In this document: piece by piece, positions 25,906 through 33,333 of the stretch | Layout: every line of letters begins with the position of its first letter | Numbering within the stretch: the first letter of the stretch is position 1 | Assembly (NCBI RefSeq): GCF_001465545.3 | Contig: NZ_CP013480.3 | Span: forward strand, 2,480,001 to 2,544,000 | Reading direction: 5' to 3' | DNA from: Pandoraea norimbergensis | Lineage (GTDB): Bacteria; Pseudomonadota; Gammaproteobacteria; Burkholderiales; Burkholderiaceae | DNA: 64,000 nucleotides | Made by a program: the position numbers and the translations under genes | Notes under the pieces: generated by a model | Database searches by the model: none | What the model was told of the DNA's origin: nothing | The model's input: only the letters and a program-made list of their open reading frames with translations

Positions 25906-25930
25906 GTGAGTGTTATCGCCGAACACTCAC
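25906..25930. terminator. Perfect hairpin after the AAA ATPase gene
   Basis: GTGAGTGTT (25906-25914) and AACACTCAC (25922-25930) form a perfect 9-bp stem with a 7-base loop, 22 bases after the AAA stop. No T-run follows, so it may act with Rho or stabilise the mRNA end. Confidence 0.4.
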
Positions 25931-26096
25931 GCCGACCCATCCAATTTCCGAATACCTATCAACCAAACATTTAATTTCCCAATTCGAAACGCCCTGCGCA
26001 TACTCCAAATCGCCAACACGCATTCAGCAGGCGAGGCAGAAAGACTGCGCCGATAAGCGGTCCGCCGATCCTGCTTCATTCAAGGAGACGATGCGG

Positions 26097-27647
26097 ATGC
26101 AATTGGATGTTTCGAATGACGTCCTGGGCGCGATGCCCTCGACCGGGCAGGTGCACACCCATGCGCACCCTCATGTCCCTAATTCCAGCGCAAATACCCA
26201 CGGCCTGAGCCCAAAGCTGCATAACGCCGATTTGGCGCCCACGAAGTCGGAGGGGCGGCGCTGGGGCCGGTACAGCATCTTTGCGTTGTGGACCAACGAT
26301 GTGCACAACATCGCCAACTACTCCTTTGCCATCGGCCTGTTCGCATTGGGCCTGTCCGGCTGGCAGATGCTCGCATCGCTGGCGATCGGTGCGGCGCTGG
26401 TGTATTTCTTCATGAACCTGACCGGCTACATGGGCCACAAGACCGGTGTGCCGTTTCCGGTCATCAGCCGTATGAGCTTCGGCGTGTATGGCGCGCAGTT
26501 GCCGGCCATCATTCGTGCCGTGATTGCCATCGCGTGGTTCGGCATTCAGACCTATCTCGCGTCGGTCGTGTTGCGCGTACTGCTGGTTGCTGTCTGGCCC
26601 GCGCTCGCCGCCTTCGATCACAACGCCATCCTCGGTCTCTCGACCCTCGGCTGGGCTAGCTTTGTCGCCATCTGGCTCGTGCAGATCGCGATTCTGGCGT
26701 ACGGCATGGAGATGGTGCGCAAGTACGAAGCCTTCGCCGGGCCGATCATTCTCGTCACGGTCACGTCGCTCGCCGCGTGGATGTACCACCGCGCGGGCGG
26801 GCACATCGCCATGTCCATCGGCGAGCCGCTGACCGGTGTGAAGATGTGGACCAAAGTGTTCGCGGGCGGGGCGTTGTGGCTGGCCATCTACGGCACGCTG
26901 GTACTCAATTTCTGTGATTTCACGCGGGCATCACCCAGCCGGAAAGTGATTCGCACGGGTAACTTCTGGGGCCTGCCGGTCAACATTCTGATCTTTGCCG
27001 TCATCAGCTTCGTGCTGGCCGGTGCGCAGTTCAGCCTGAACGGGCAGATCATCCACAGCCCCACGGAAATCATCGCGACCATTCCCGACAAGACGTTCCT
27101 CGTGCTGGGCTGTCTGGCGTTTCTCGTGGTGACGGTGGCCGTGAACATCATGGCGAATTTCGTTGCCCCGGCGTTCGTGCTCACGAGTCTGGCGCCGCAT
27201 CGCCTGACATTCCGCCGCGCGGGGCTCATGAGTGCCACGATTGCCGTGCTGATCCTGCCGTGGAATCTCTACAACAGCCCGATCGTGATCGTGTATTTCC
27301 TCTCAGGACTCGGGGCATTGCTCGGGCCGCTGTACGGCATCATCACTGTCGATTACTGGCTGCTGCGCAAGACCTGCGTGCATGTACCGCATCTCTATAC
27401 CGAAGCCCGCGAGGCGACCTATCACTACGCCCGTGGCGTGAATCCGAAAGCGATCATCGCGCTTGTGCCGTCGGCCCTTACCGCCGTCACCGTGGCGCTC
27501 GTACCTGCATTCAGCGCACTGACACCGTTCTCGTGGCTGCTGGGCGCAGCGATCGCCGGTAGCGTTTATTACGCAATTTCCGACCGTCGCCAGCCGTTCG
27601 AAGACTGCTCCGGCGAGCACTTCGCGGTCGACAGCGCTGCGCACTGA
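26097..27647 (+). CDS. NCS1 family nucleobase/hydantoin/allantoin permease
   Basis: A 516-residue, 12-helix transporter. The NCS1 opening FALWTNDVHNIANYSFAIGLFALGLSGWQM and NFCDFTRASPSRK (helix 6 to 7 region with the substrate-site sequences of cytosine/hydantoin permeases) are clear. NCS1 proteins carry purines, pyrimidines, hydantoins or allantoin with Na+ or H+. ATG at 26097 lies 8 bases after AAGGAG; the ATG at 26091 is too close. It is followed by a hydantoin-racemase-like gene 21 bases later, so transport of a cyclic ureide is the natural reading. Confidence 0.9.
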   Translation: MQLDVSNDVLGAMPSTGQVHTHAHPHVPNSSANTHGLSPKLHNADLAPTKSEGRRWGRYSIFALWTNDVHNIANYSFAIGLFALGLSGWQMLASLAIGAALVYFFMNLTGYMGHKTGVPFPVISRMSFGVYGAQLPAIIRAVIAIAWFGIQTYLASVVLRVLLVAVWPALAAFDHNAILGLSTLGWASFVAIWLVQIAILAYGMEMVRKYEAFAGPIILVTVTSLAAWMYHRAGGHIAMSIGEPLTGVKMWTKVFAGGALWLAIYGTLVLNFCDFTRASPSRKVIRTGNFWGLPVNILIFAVISFVLAGAQFSLNGQIIHSPTEIIATIPDKTFLVLGCLAFLVVTVAVNIMANFVAPAFVLTSLAPHRLTFRRAGLMSATIAVLILPWNLYNSPIVIVYFLSGLGALLGPLYGIITVDYWLLRKTCVHVPHLYTEAREATYHYARGVNPKAIIALVPSALTAVTVALVPAFSALTPFSWLLGAAIAGSVYYAISDRRQPFEDCSGEHFAVDSAAH

Positions 27648-27668
27648 ATTACCCCCAAGGAGTGCTTC

Positions 27669-28397
27669 ATGAAAATACTCGTCGTGAACGTCAATACGAC
27701 GACCGCGATCACCGACGCCATCGCGCACCATGCACGCACGGCGGCGTCTCCGGGCACTGAAATTGTCGGCTTGACGCCGCACTTCGGCGCCGAATCGGTG
27801 GAGGGCAATTTCGAGAGCTATCTCGCCGCCATTGCCGTCATGCAGCGTGTGCTCAGTTACGACCAGCCGTACGACGCCGTCATTCAGGCGGGTTATGGCG
27901 AACATGGCCGCGAGGGCTTGCAAGAGCTACTGAGTGTGCCTGTCGTCGATATCACTGAGGCGGCCGCGAGCGTTGCGATGCTGCTCGGTCATCGGTATTC
28001 GGTAGTGACGACGCTGGACCGCACTGTGCCGCTGATTGAAGACCGGCTGAAGCTGGCGGGGCTCGACGCACGTTGCGCGTCGGTACGTGCGAGCGGCATG
28101 CCGGTGCTGGAACTGGAGCGAGACCCTGTGCGCGCCGTGGAGGCTGTGGTGCAGCAGGCGGAACTCGCCGTGCGTGACGATCATGCCGAGGTGATCTGTC
28201 TGGGCTGCGGCGGCATGGCGGGGCTCGATGCGAAGATCCGCGAGCGCACCGGCGTGCCGGTCGTGGACGGCGTTTCTGCTGCCGTCGCGCTCGCCGAATC
28301 CTTGGTGCGGCTGGGACTGCGCACGTCGAAGGTGCGCACGTACGCGACGCCGCGCCGCAAGCAGATCGTCGGCTGGCCTGAAGCGTTGATGCGCTGA
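27669..28397 (+). CDS. Asp/Glu/hydantoin racemase family protein lacking one catalytic cysteine
   Basis: The 242-residue protein has the N-terminal VNVNTTTAITDAI of hydantoin and allantoin racemases and the second cysteine block ICLGCGGMAG (Cys180). The first cysteine block, normally ACFGDPG-like, reads AGYGEHG with Gly75 in place of Cys. In arylmalonate decarboxylase the same position is Gly and a single cysteine is used, so the protein may be a decarboxylase, isomerase or hydrolase rather than a racemase. It is in an operon with the NCS1 permease (21-base gap). Family firm, reaction open. Confidence 0.85.
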   Translation: MKILVVNVNTTTAITDAIAHHARTAASPGTEIVGLTPHFGAESVEGNFESYLAAIAVMQRVLSYDQPYDAVIQAGYGEHGREGLQELLSVPVVDITEAAASVAMLLGHRYSVVTTLDRTVPLIEDRLKLAGLDARCASVRASGMPVLELERDPVRAVEAVVQQAELAVRDDHAEVICLGCGGMAGLDAKIRERTGVPVVDGVSAAVALAESLVRLGLRTSKVRTYATPRRKQIVGWPEALMR

Positions 28398-28432
28398 GCG
28401 CGCATCAGGCCCGCGCGTCCATCTTCGACCGG

Positions 28433-29095
28433 TCAGCCTTTCGCGGGCGCCTGTCGCCGAAGCACGACGTGCGTGGCCTTCTCCGAGGCGACAGATTTCA
28501 CGCATTCGTATCCCAGCGCCCGCAAGTCCAAACCTTCGAACAGTGCTTCGCCACGGCCAAGCAAGATCGGCGAGATGGCAATGTGAAGCTCGTCGATAAG
28601 GCCCTCGCGAAGATATTGCCGAAGGGTGTCCGCGCCGCCGCCGATGCGCACGTCCTTGCCGCCGGCGGCCTCGCGTGCGCGATCCAGCGCCTCGTGAATA
28701 CCGCCTGTGACGAAGTGGAACGTCGTGCCGCCTGCCATCTCGAGGGACGGGCGGGCATGATGGGTCAGAACGAAAACCGGTACGTGATACGGCGGGCTGT
28801 CGCCCCACCAGCCTTTCCAGTTCAAGTCGGGCCAGTCGCCACGAATCGGGCCGAACATGTTGCGCCCGAGAATCCATGCGCCGACATTCTCGAAGCCACG
28901 GGCGGCGAATTCATCGTCGACGCCGGTGGTCCCGCCGTCTTTGCCGAACAACTTCTGCTGGAAGGTGCGTGTCGGCAACAGCCACTGGTGCAGGTCCGTC
29001 CCGCCGATGCCGAGCGGATTGTTGATGTCCTGATCGGGCCCGGCGCCGTAGCCGTCGAGCGAAATGGTGAAACCGTTAACGCGAACTTTCGTCAT
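28433..29095 (-). CDS. Dihydrofolate reductase-like (RibD C-terminal domain) family protein
   Basis: The 220-residue protein has the DHFR-like fold of the RibD/DHFR family (VRVNGFTISLDGYGAGPDQ, AWILGRNMFGP, PVFVLTHHARPSLEMAGGTTFHFV, DVRIGGGADTLRQYLREGLIDELHIAISPILLGRG). Members are NADPH-dependent reductases of unknown substrate, often labelled dihydrofolate reductase. Start 29095 (MTKVRVNGF) is conserved; an in-frame ATG at 29122 adds nine residues. It is convergent with the racemase gene and transcribed alone. Confidence 0.85.
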   Translation of the reverse strand: MTKVRVNGFTISLDGYGAGPDQDINNPLGIGGTDLHQWLLPTRTFQQKLFGKDGGTTGVDDEFAARGFENVGAWILGRNMFGPIRGDWPDLNWKGWWGDSPPYHVPVFVLTHHARPSLEMAGGTTFHFVTGGIHEALDRAREAAGGKDVRIGGGADTLRQYLREGLIDELHIAISPILLGRGEALFEGLDLRALGYECVKSVASEKATHVVLRRQAPAKG

Positions 29096-29357
29096 CGTTT
29101 GCCTCCATTGGGCGTCTGGCAATGGCTCGCCAGCGGTGATTTGATACCTCTTTCCGGCTCATGACAATAAGTCATGAAACATCGCAACATTCTGATATGC
29201 GGGAAAACTAGAGGCGCGCGCGAGCGCAGGTCTGGATATATTGAACCCAGACCGGCGCCGGCATGACGGCCAGCTCTCGCAAGCCCCTCAGCCAGCGCCC
29301 GGACGCTCCCACAGGAGACGAGTGGCCGCCATGAGGGCGGCCCGGCGAGGAGACGCA

Positions 29358-30428
29358 GTGGAAACGCATGGCGAACTGCACCGGGCGATACTGAACAATA
29401 TCCCGGATCAGGCGTGGCTCAAAGACACCGAGTCACGCTATATCCTCGTGAACGACGCCTTTATGGCCGCTTGCGGCCGTCCCGAGAAGGACATCATCGG
29501 CAGCACCCCCGACAAAGTCTGGTCGTCTGACTGGGGGCGTGTCTATCTGTCGACCGACCGCGCCGTGGTCATGAGCGGCGTGCGCCGCCGTTACGAGGAA
29601 AGCCGCCCCGGTGCCGATGGCGCGCCGCGCTGGTTCGATACCGTCAAGATGCCCGTGCGCGACGAACAGGGCCGCATTGTGGGCACCGTAGGCATCTCTC
29701 GCGACATCACCGACCGCAAACGCTCCGAAATGGCGTTGCTCGATTCCCGCGCCCAACTGCGGCAACTTTCGGCCTACCTGCAATCGGTGCGGGAAGCCGA
29801 GCGCACCCGGCTATCGCGCGAGCTGCACGATGAACTTGGGCAATGGCTGGGCGGACTGCGTCTCGGCCTCAATTACCTCGAAGCCCAACCGGGCACCGTG
29901 CCCCCGGATCAACCGGCCCACGTGCAGATGCTCAAGGAACTGGTCGACGCGACCATCGACGCGGTGCATCGCATTGCCGCCGACCTGCGCCCGGCCGTAC
30001 TCGACGAACTTGGCCTGCATGCCGCGCTGGAATGGCTCACCGAATCGTTCACGCAGCGTCATGGTCTGCCTTGCGCACTGCATATGGCCGAAGACGTGAC
30101 GACCGGGCTCGATAGCGAGTGCAGCACGGCCATCTTCCGCATCGTGCAGGAGTCGCTGACCAACGCGAGCCGCCACGGGCAGGCGTCGCAGGTGACGGTC
30201 ACGCTGGATATGCGCGAAGGACACTGTCACGTCACCATTGCAGACGACGGACGCGGCATGGACACCGCTCTCGCCGGGCACAGCCAGCGACTGGGGCTGA
30301 TGGGCATGCGCGAGCGCGCCCTGATGCTCGGCGGGGCGTTCGAAATTGACAGTCAGCCGGGGCAGGGCACGCGCGTCATCGCGCGCATCCCGCAGCATCC
30401 GGCGGGCGCTGACGGAGTGCCACGGTAA
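29358..30428 (+). CDS. Soluble PAS sensor histidine kinase (HisKA_3 type)
   Basis: About 356 residues without a membrane segment. An N-terminal PAS domain (residues about 5-120: ILNNIPDQAWLKDTESRYILVNDAF, PVRDEQGRIVGTVGISRDITD) leads to a HisKA_3 dimerisation region with ERTRLSRELHDELGQWLGGL (His about 157), then HATPase_c with SLTNASRHGQA, DDGRGMD and GLMGMRERA. GTG 29358 is preferred because GAGGAGA lies 5 bases upstream; in-frame ATGs at 29241 and 29331 would add N-terminal residues without homology. The stop overlaps the response-regulator start by one base (TAATG). It probably senses a cytoplasmic ligand. Confidence 0.88.
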   Translation: METHGELHRAILNNIPDQAWLKDTESRYILVNDAFMAACGRPEKDIIGSTPDKVWSSDWGRVYLSTDRAVVMSGVRRRYEESRPGADGAPRWFDTVKMPVRDEQGRIVGTVGISRDITDRKRSEMALLDSRAQLRQLSAYLQSVREAERTRLSRELHDELGQWLGGLRLGLNYLEAQPGTVPPDQPAHVQMLKELVDATIDAVHRIAADLRPAVLDELGLHAALEWLTESFTQRHGLPCALHMAEDVTTGLDSECSTAIFRIVQESLTNASRHGQASQVTVTLDMREGHCHVTIADDGRGMDTALAGHSQRLGLMGMRERALMLGGAFEIDSQPGQGTRVIARIPQHPAGADGVPR

Positions 30429-31072
30429 TGCGCATCATGATCGCCGACGATCACGCGATCATTCGCGACGGCCTGAAAAAGATCATCTCAACCTCGCCCG
30501 ATATGTGCGTGGTGTCCGAAGCCGTCGACGGTGCCGATGTACTCAATCGGCTTCGCCTGACCACCGTCGATGTGCTGCTGCTCGATATGTCGATGCCCGG
30601 CAAGAGCGGCATCGCTCTGATCCAGCAGATCAAGGCAACCTATCCGGCATTGCCGATATTGGTGTTGAGCATGTACCGGGAGTCGCAATACGCGGTGCAG
30701 GCCATTCGTGCGGGGGCGGCGGGTTATCTGACGAAAAACGCCGAGTCGGAGCAATTGATGGGAGCGATCCGGCGCGTGGCACGCGGCGGCACCGTCGTCT
30801 CGCCACTGGTGGCCGACAAGCTCGTGCGCCAGTTGCAGCAACCGGCGGAAGTCTTGCCGCACACGCGCCTCACAGCGCGCGAATTCCAGATCTTCCAGAT
30901 GCTCGTCGAGGGCAGCGGCATCAACGACATTGCGCGTTGCCTGTCGCTCTCCAGCAAGACGGTCAGCACCCATAAGGCGAACATCCTCACCAAGATGGAT
31001 ATCGCCTCCACCGCCGGGCTCGTGCACTACGCCATCGAGCACGGACTGATCGTCGCCGGCACCGACGCCTGA
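30428..31072 (+). CDS. NarL/FixJ family response regulator
   Basis: The 214-residue protein has a receiver domain (acidic pair D7-D8 in MIADDHAII, phospho-acceptor Asp in VLLLDMSMPGKSG, Lys in GYLTKNAE) and a C-terminal LuxR-type HTH (LTAREFQIFQMLVEGSGINDIARCLSLSSKTVSTHK). It is translationally coupled to the upstream PAS kinase. The first gene downstream is a cytosine-deaminase-like gene 316 bases away, with an inverted repeat in the gap that could be its binding site. Confidence 0.93.
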   Translation: MRIMIADDHAIIRDGLKKIISTSPDMCVVSEAVDGADVLNRLRLTTVDVLLLDMSMPGKSGIALIQQIKATYPALPILVLSMYRESQYAVQAIRAGAAGYLTKNAESEQLMGAIRRVARGGTVVSPLVADKLVRQLQQPAEVLPHTRLTAREFQIFQMLVEGSGINDIARCLSLSSKTVSTHKANILTKMDIASTAGLVHYAIEHGLIVAGTDA

Positions 31073-31388
31073 GGGCGTTGTTCGTACGTTTTCAACGCAT
31101 TGCTACGTTGCCCCGACCTCCGTCGGCGGCCAGCGTATGCACGCCCATTTCCCCCGCAAATCAATGCTGCACCGCGTCTAGGGAAATTCTTAGACGAAAA
31201 CCAGCAAATCCCGATGCCCCGCGTCGAGGCACTCCCATAACCTGAGTACCAGTACAAACCCACTAAGGCCAGTCCAGTCCCGACAAGCGGGGCGAATGCC
31301 GAATGCCACCCCGGCCGCCGTTACACCGCAATTGCATCCCATATCAACAACAACATCGACAACATTCGAGACCTGAGGAGACCGCACC
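31073..31388. promoter_or_regulatory. Regulatory gap before the amidohydrolase-DUF1097-GGT operon
   Basis: No gene is visible here. At 31176-31195 lies GTCTAGGGAAATTCTTAGAC, a 20-bp inverted repeat matching at 7 of 10 positions per half. TAGGGAA-like dyads are seen with NarL-family regulators in other bacteria. The upstream NarL-type regulator is the obvious candidate binder. The rest of the gap holds the operon promoter and AAGGAG-type leader sequence, not resolved further. Confidence 0.45.
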
Positions 31389-32660
31389 ATGCATGTGGAC
31401 CTGCTGATCAACAACGTGTGCGTGCGCGATGAAGCGCCGCTCGTGGACATCGCCATCAAAGGCGGGCGCATCGTCGCGCTGGAGCCCGGTATCGACGCCT
31501 CGGCCGACGAAATCATCGACGCGCAGGGACGGGCGGCGATCCCCGGTCTCATCGAAGCTCACCTGCATCTGGACAAGGCGCTGCTCCATCGCCGCCTGCC
31601 TGCGCGCTTCGGCACGCTCGATGAAGCCATTCGCGTGACCGGCATTCTCAAGAGCAAGCAGGAGCGCGAGGACGTACTCGACCGCTCGCGTCAGGTGCTC
31701 GACATGGCGGTGAAGCACGGCACGGTGGCCGTGCGCGCGCACCCGGACGTCGATCTGATTCAGGGGCTGATCGGCGTAGAGACGCTGCTCGCGCTCAAAG
31801 ACGAGTACAACAGCCTGCTCGACTTGCAGATCGTGGCGTTTCCGCAGGAGGGCATTCTCAAGTCGAAGGGCACCTACGAGTTGATGATCGACGCGTTGCG
31901 TATGGGCGCGGATGTGGTCGGCGGGTGCCCTTACAACGAGTTGAACTGGGACGACACCAAGCGCCACATCGACATCGTGTTCGAGCTGGCGCAACGCTTC
32001 GATGCGCCCGTCGACATGCACGCCGATTTTGCCGACGACACCAGCGATCAGCGCTTCGCGGCCATCTCCTACATTGCCCAGAAGACCATCGAGACAGGCT
32101 ATCAAGGCCGCGTTTCCCTCGGCCACGTCACGAGCCTGGGGGCGCTCGACAACGACACGCTCGCACCCGTCATCGAACAGATTCGGCTCGCCGGCATCAG
32201 TATCGTGACGCTGCCTGCCACCGACCTTTATCTGGGCGGCCGCAAGGACCAGCAGAACCAGCGTCGCGGGCTCACACCGGTCAAGGCACTGCACAGCGCG
32301 GGCGTGAACGTCGCGTATTCGTCGAACAACGTGCGCAACGCGTTCACGCCGTTCGGCAAGGCCGACATGCTGCTCATCGGCAACTTGCTCGCCCACGTGG
32401 CGCAGTTCGGGGTGCCGGAGCATCAGCAGGCCATCCTCGACATGGGCACGCATAACGCCGCGCGCGCCATCGGTCTGTCGCACGACTACGGCATTGCCGT
32501 GGGCAAGCAGGCCGACCTCGTCATTCTCGATACCTACAAAGTTGCCGACGCGCTGCTCGATATCCCGCCTCGCTCATGGGTGATCAAGCGCGGGCGCATC
32601 ACGGTGGTGACGGAGCATCGCTGCGAAATCCACCGCCATTCATGTTGTTGTGCGCAATGA
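31389..32660 (+). CDS. Cytosine-deaminase-like amidohydrolase with altered active site
   Basis: The 423-residue protein has a COG0402 amidohydrolase fold: EAHLHLDKAL (first HxH metal pair), DMHADF (His211) and LGHVTSLG. Against E. coli cytosine deaminase, the general-acid Glu after His is replaced by Phe214, and the metal/catalytic Asp in the HDDV motif is replaced by Asn313 (SSNNVRNAF). This suggests a changed metal site or a non-deaminase reaction. ATG 31389 is preceded by GAGGAGA. It starts a three-gene operon with DUF1097 and a GGT-like enzyme. Fold call firm; reaction uncertain. Confidence 0.83.
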   Translation: MHVDLLINNVCVRDEAPLVDIAIKGGRIVALEPGIDASADEIIDAQGRAAIPGLIEAHLHLDKALLHRRLPARFGTLDEAIRVTGILKSKQEREDVLDRSRQVLDMAVKHGTVAVRAHPDVDLIQGLIGVETLLALKDEYNSLLDLQIVAFPQEGILKSKGTYELMIDALRMGADVVGGCPYNELNWDDTKRHIDIVFELAQRFDAPVDMHADFADDTSDQRFAAISYIAQKTIETGYQGRVSLGHVTSLGALDNDTLAPVIEQIRLAGISIVTLPATDLYLGGRKDQQNQRRGLTPVKALHSAGVNVAYSSNNVRNAFTPFGKADMLLIGNLLAHVAQFGVPEHQQAILDMGTHNAARAIGLSHDYGIAVGKQADLVILDTYKVADALLDIPPRSWVIKRGRITVVTEHRCEIHRHSCCCAQ

Positions 32661-32688
32661 AGTTCATATAAAACTCAAGGAGACAATC

Positions 32689-33225
32689 ATGAAGAAGCTG
32701 CCTGCGGAAGTTGTTGCCTCGCTACTTGCTGTCACAACCATCCCGATTGCCATGCTGCCGCTGCACCTGCCGCCATGGGCGATCTTCATCAGTTGGGCTG
32801 CCACGTTCGCGATGGGCGGGCCGAGTCTGGTCAATCTCAAACGCATCTGGGCCACGTTGCCGGTCGGGTCGTTCTTCGCGTTCCTGATCGTGCTCGGTTT
32901 CAAACAGGCCTCGACGCAGTTCACCGGCAACACGCTCGTGCTGGCCGAGATGGTGATTCTCTTCACCGGCAACGGCACGATGATGGCGCTCGCTCGCGTG
33001 TTCCCGGGCCTGAACTTCATTCCGGGCATGTTCTTCGGCTTTGCCACGTACTTCGCCACGCTGTTCGGCGGTTTTGGCCCGGTGCCGCAAGACCCGATGG
33101 CGGCGCTCGGTGCGGCCATCGCCATGAACGCACTCGGCCCGGTGTACGCGTGGGTGAAGGAACGCTACTCGGCCCCGGAAGTCACGCATCACCGCAACTG
33201 GAAGGGCTGGAAGGCCGAAGTCTGA
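32689..33225 (+). CDS. DUF1097 family membrane protein
   Basis: The 178-residue protein has four or five membrane segments (MKKLPAEVVASLLAVTTIPIAMLPL, WAIFISWAATFAMGG, VGSFFAFLIVLGF, PGLNFIPGMFFGFATYFATLF) typical of DUF1097 (YcdZ-like). ATG 32689 follows AAGGAGA with good spacing, 28 bases after the amidohydrolase gene. It may be a small transporter or membrane partner for the operon. Function unknown. Confidence 0.82.
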   Translation: MKKLPAEVVASLLAVTTIPIAMLPLHLPPWAIFISWAATFAMGGPSLVNLKRIWATLPVGSFFAFLIVLGFKQASTQFTGNTLVLAEMVILFTGNGTMMALARVFPGLNFIPGMFFGFATYFATLFGGFGPVPQDPMAALGAAIAMNALGPVYAWVKERYSAPEVTHHRNWKGWKAEV

Positions 33226-33333
33226 AGCCCACGACTGAAGCACATCAGTCTGCATGCCATCGCATGTGGCGGCGGGGCGCTTGCCGGTGTCGGGCGCGTC
33301 TCGCCGCGAGATAACACCACGCAGGGAGGGGGT

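Noticed and set aside
24319-25926. A 535-codon open frame on the minus strand, opposite the AAA ATPase gene
   Set aside because: Antisense to a gene with complete Walker motifs; composition is typical of a shadow frame.
25885-26030. Direct repeat GCATTCAGCAG at 25885-25895 and 26020-26030
   Set aside because: Eleven bases, two copies, no flanking duplication or mobile element signs; likely coincidence.
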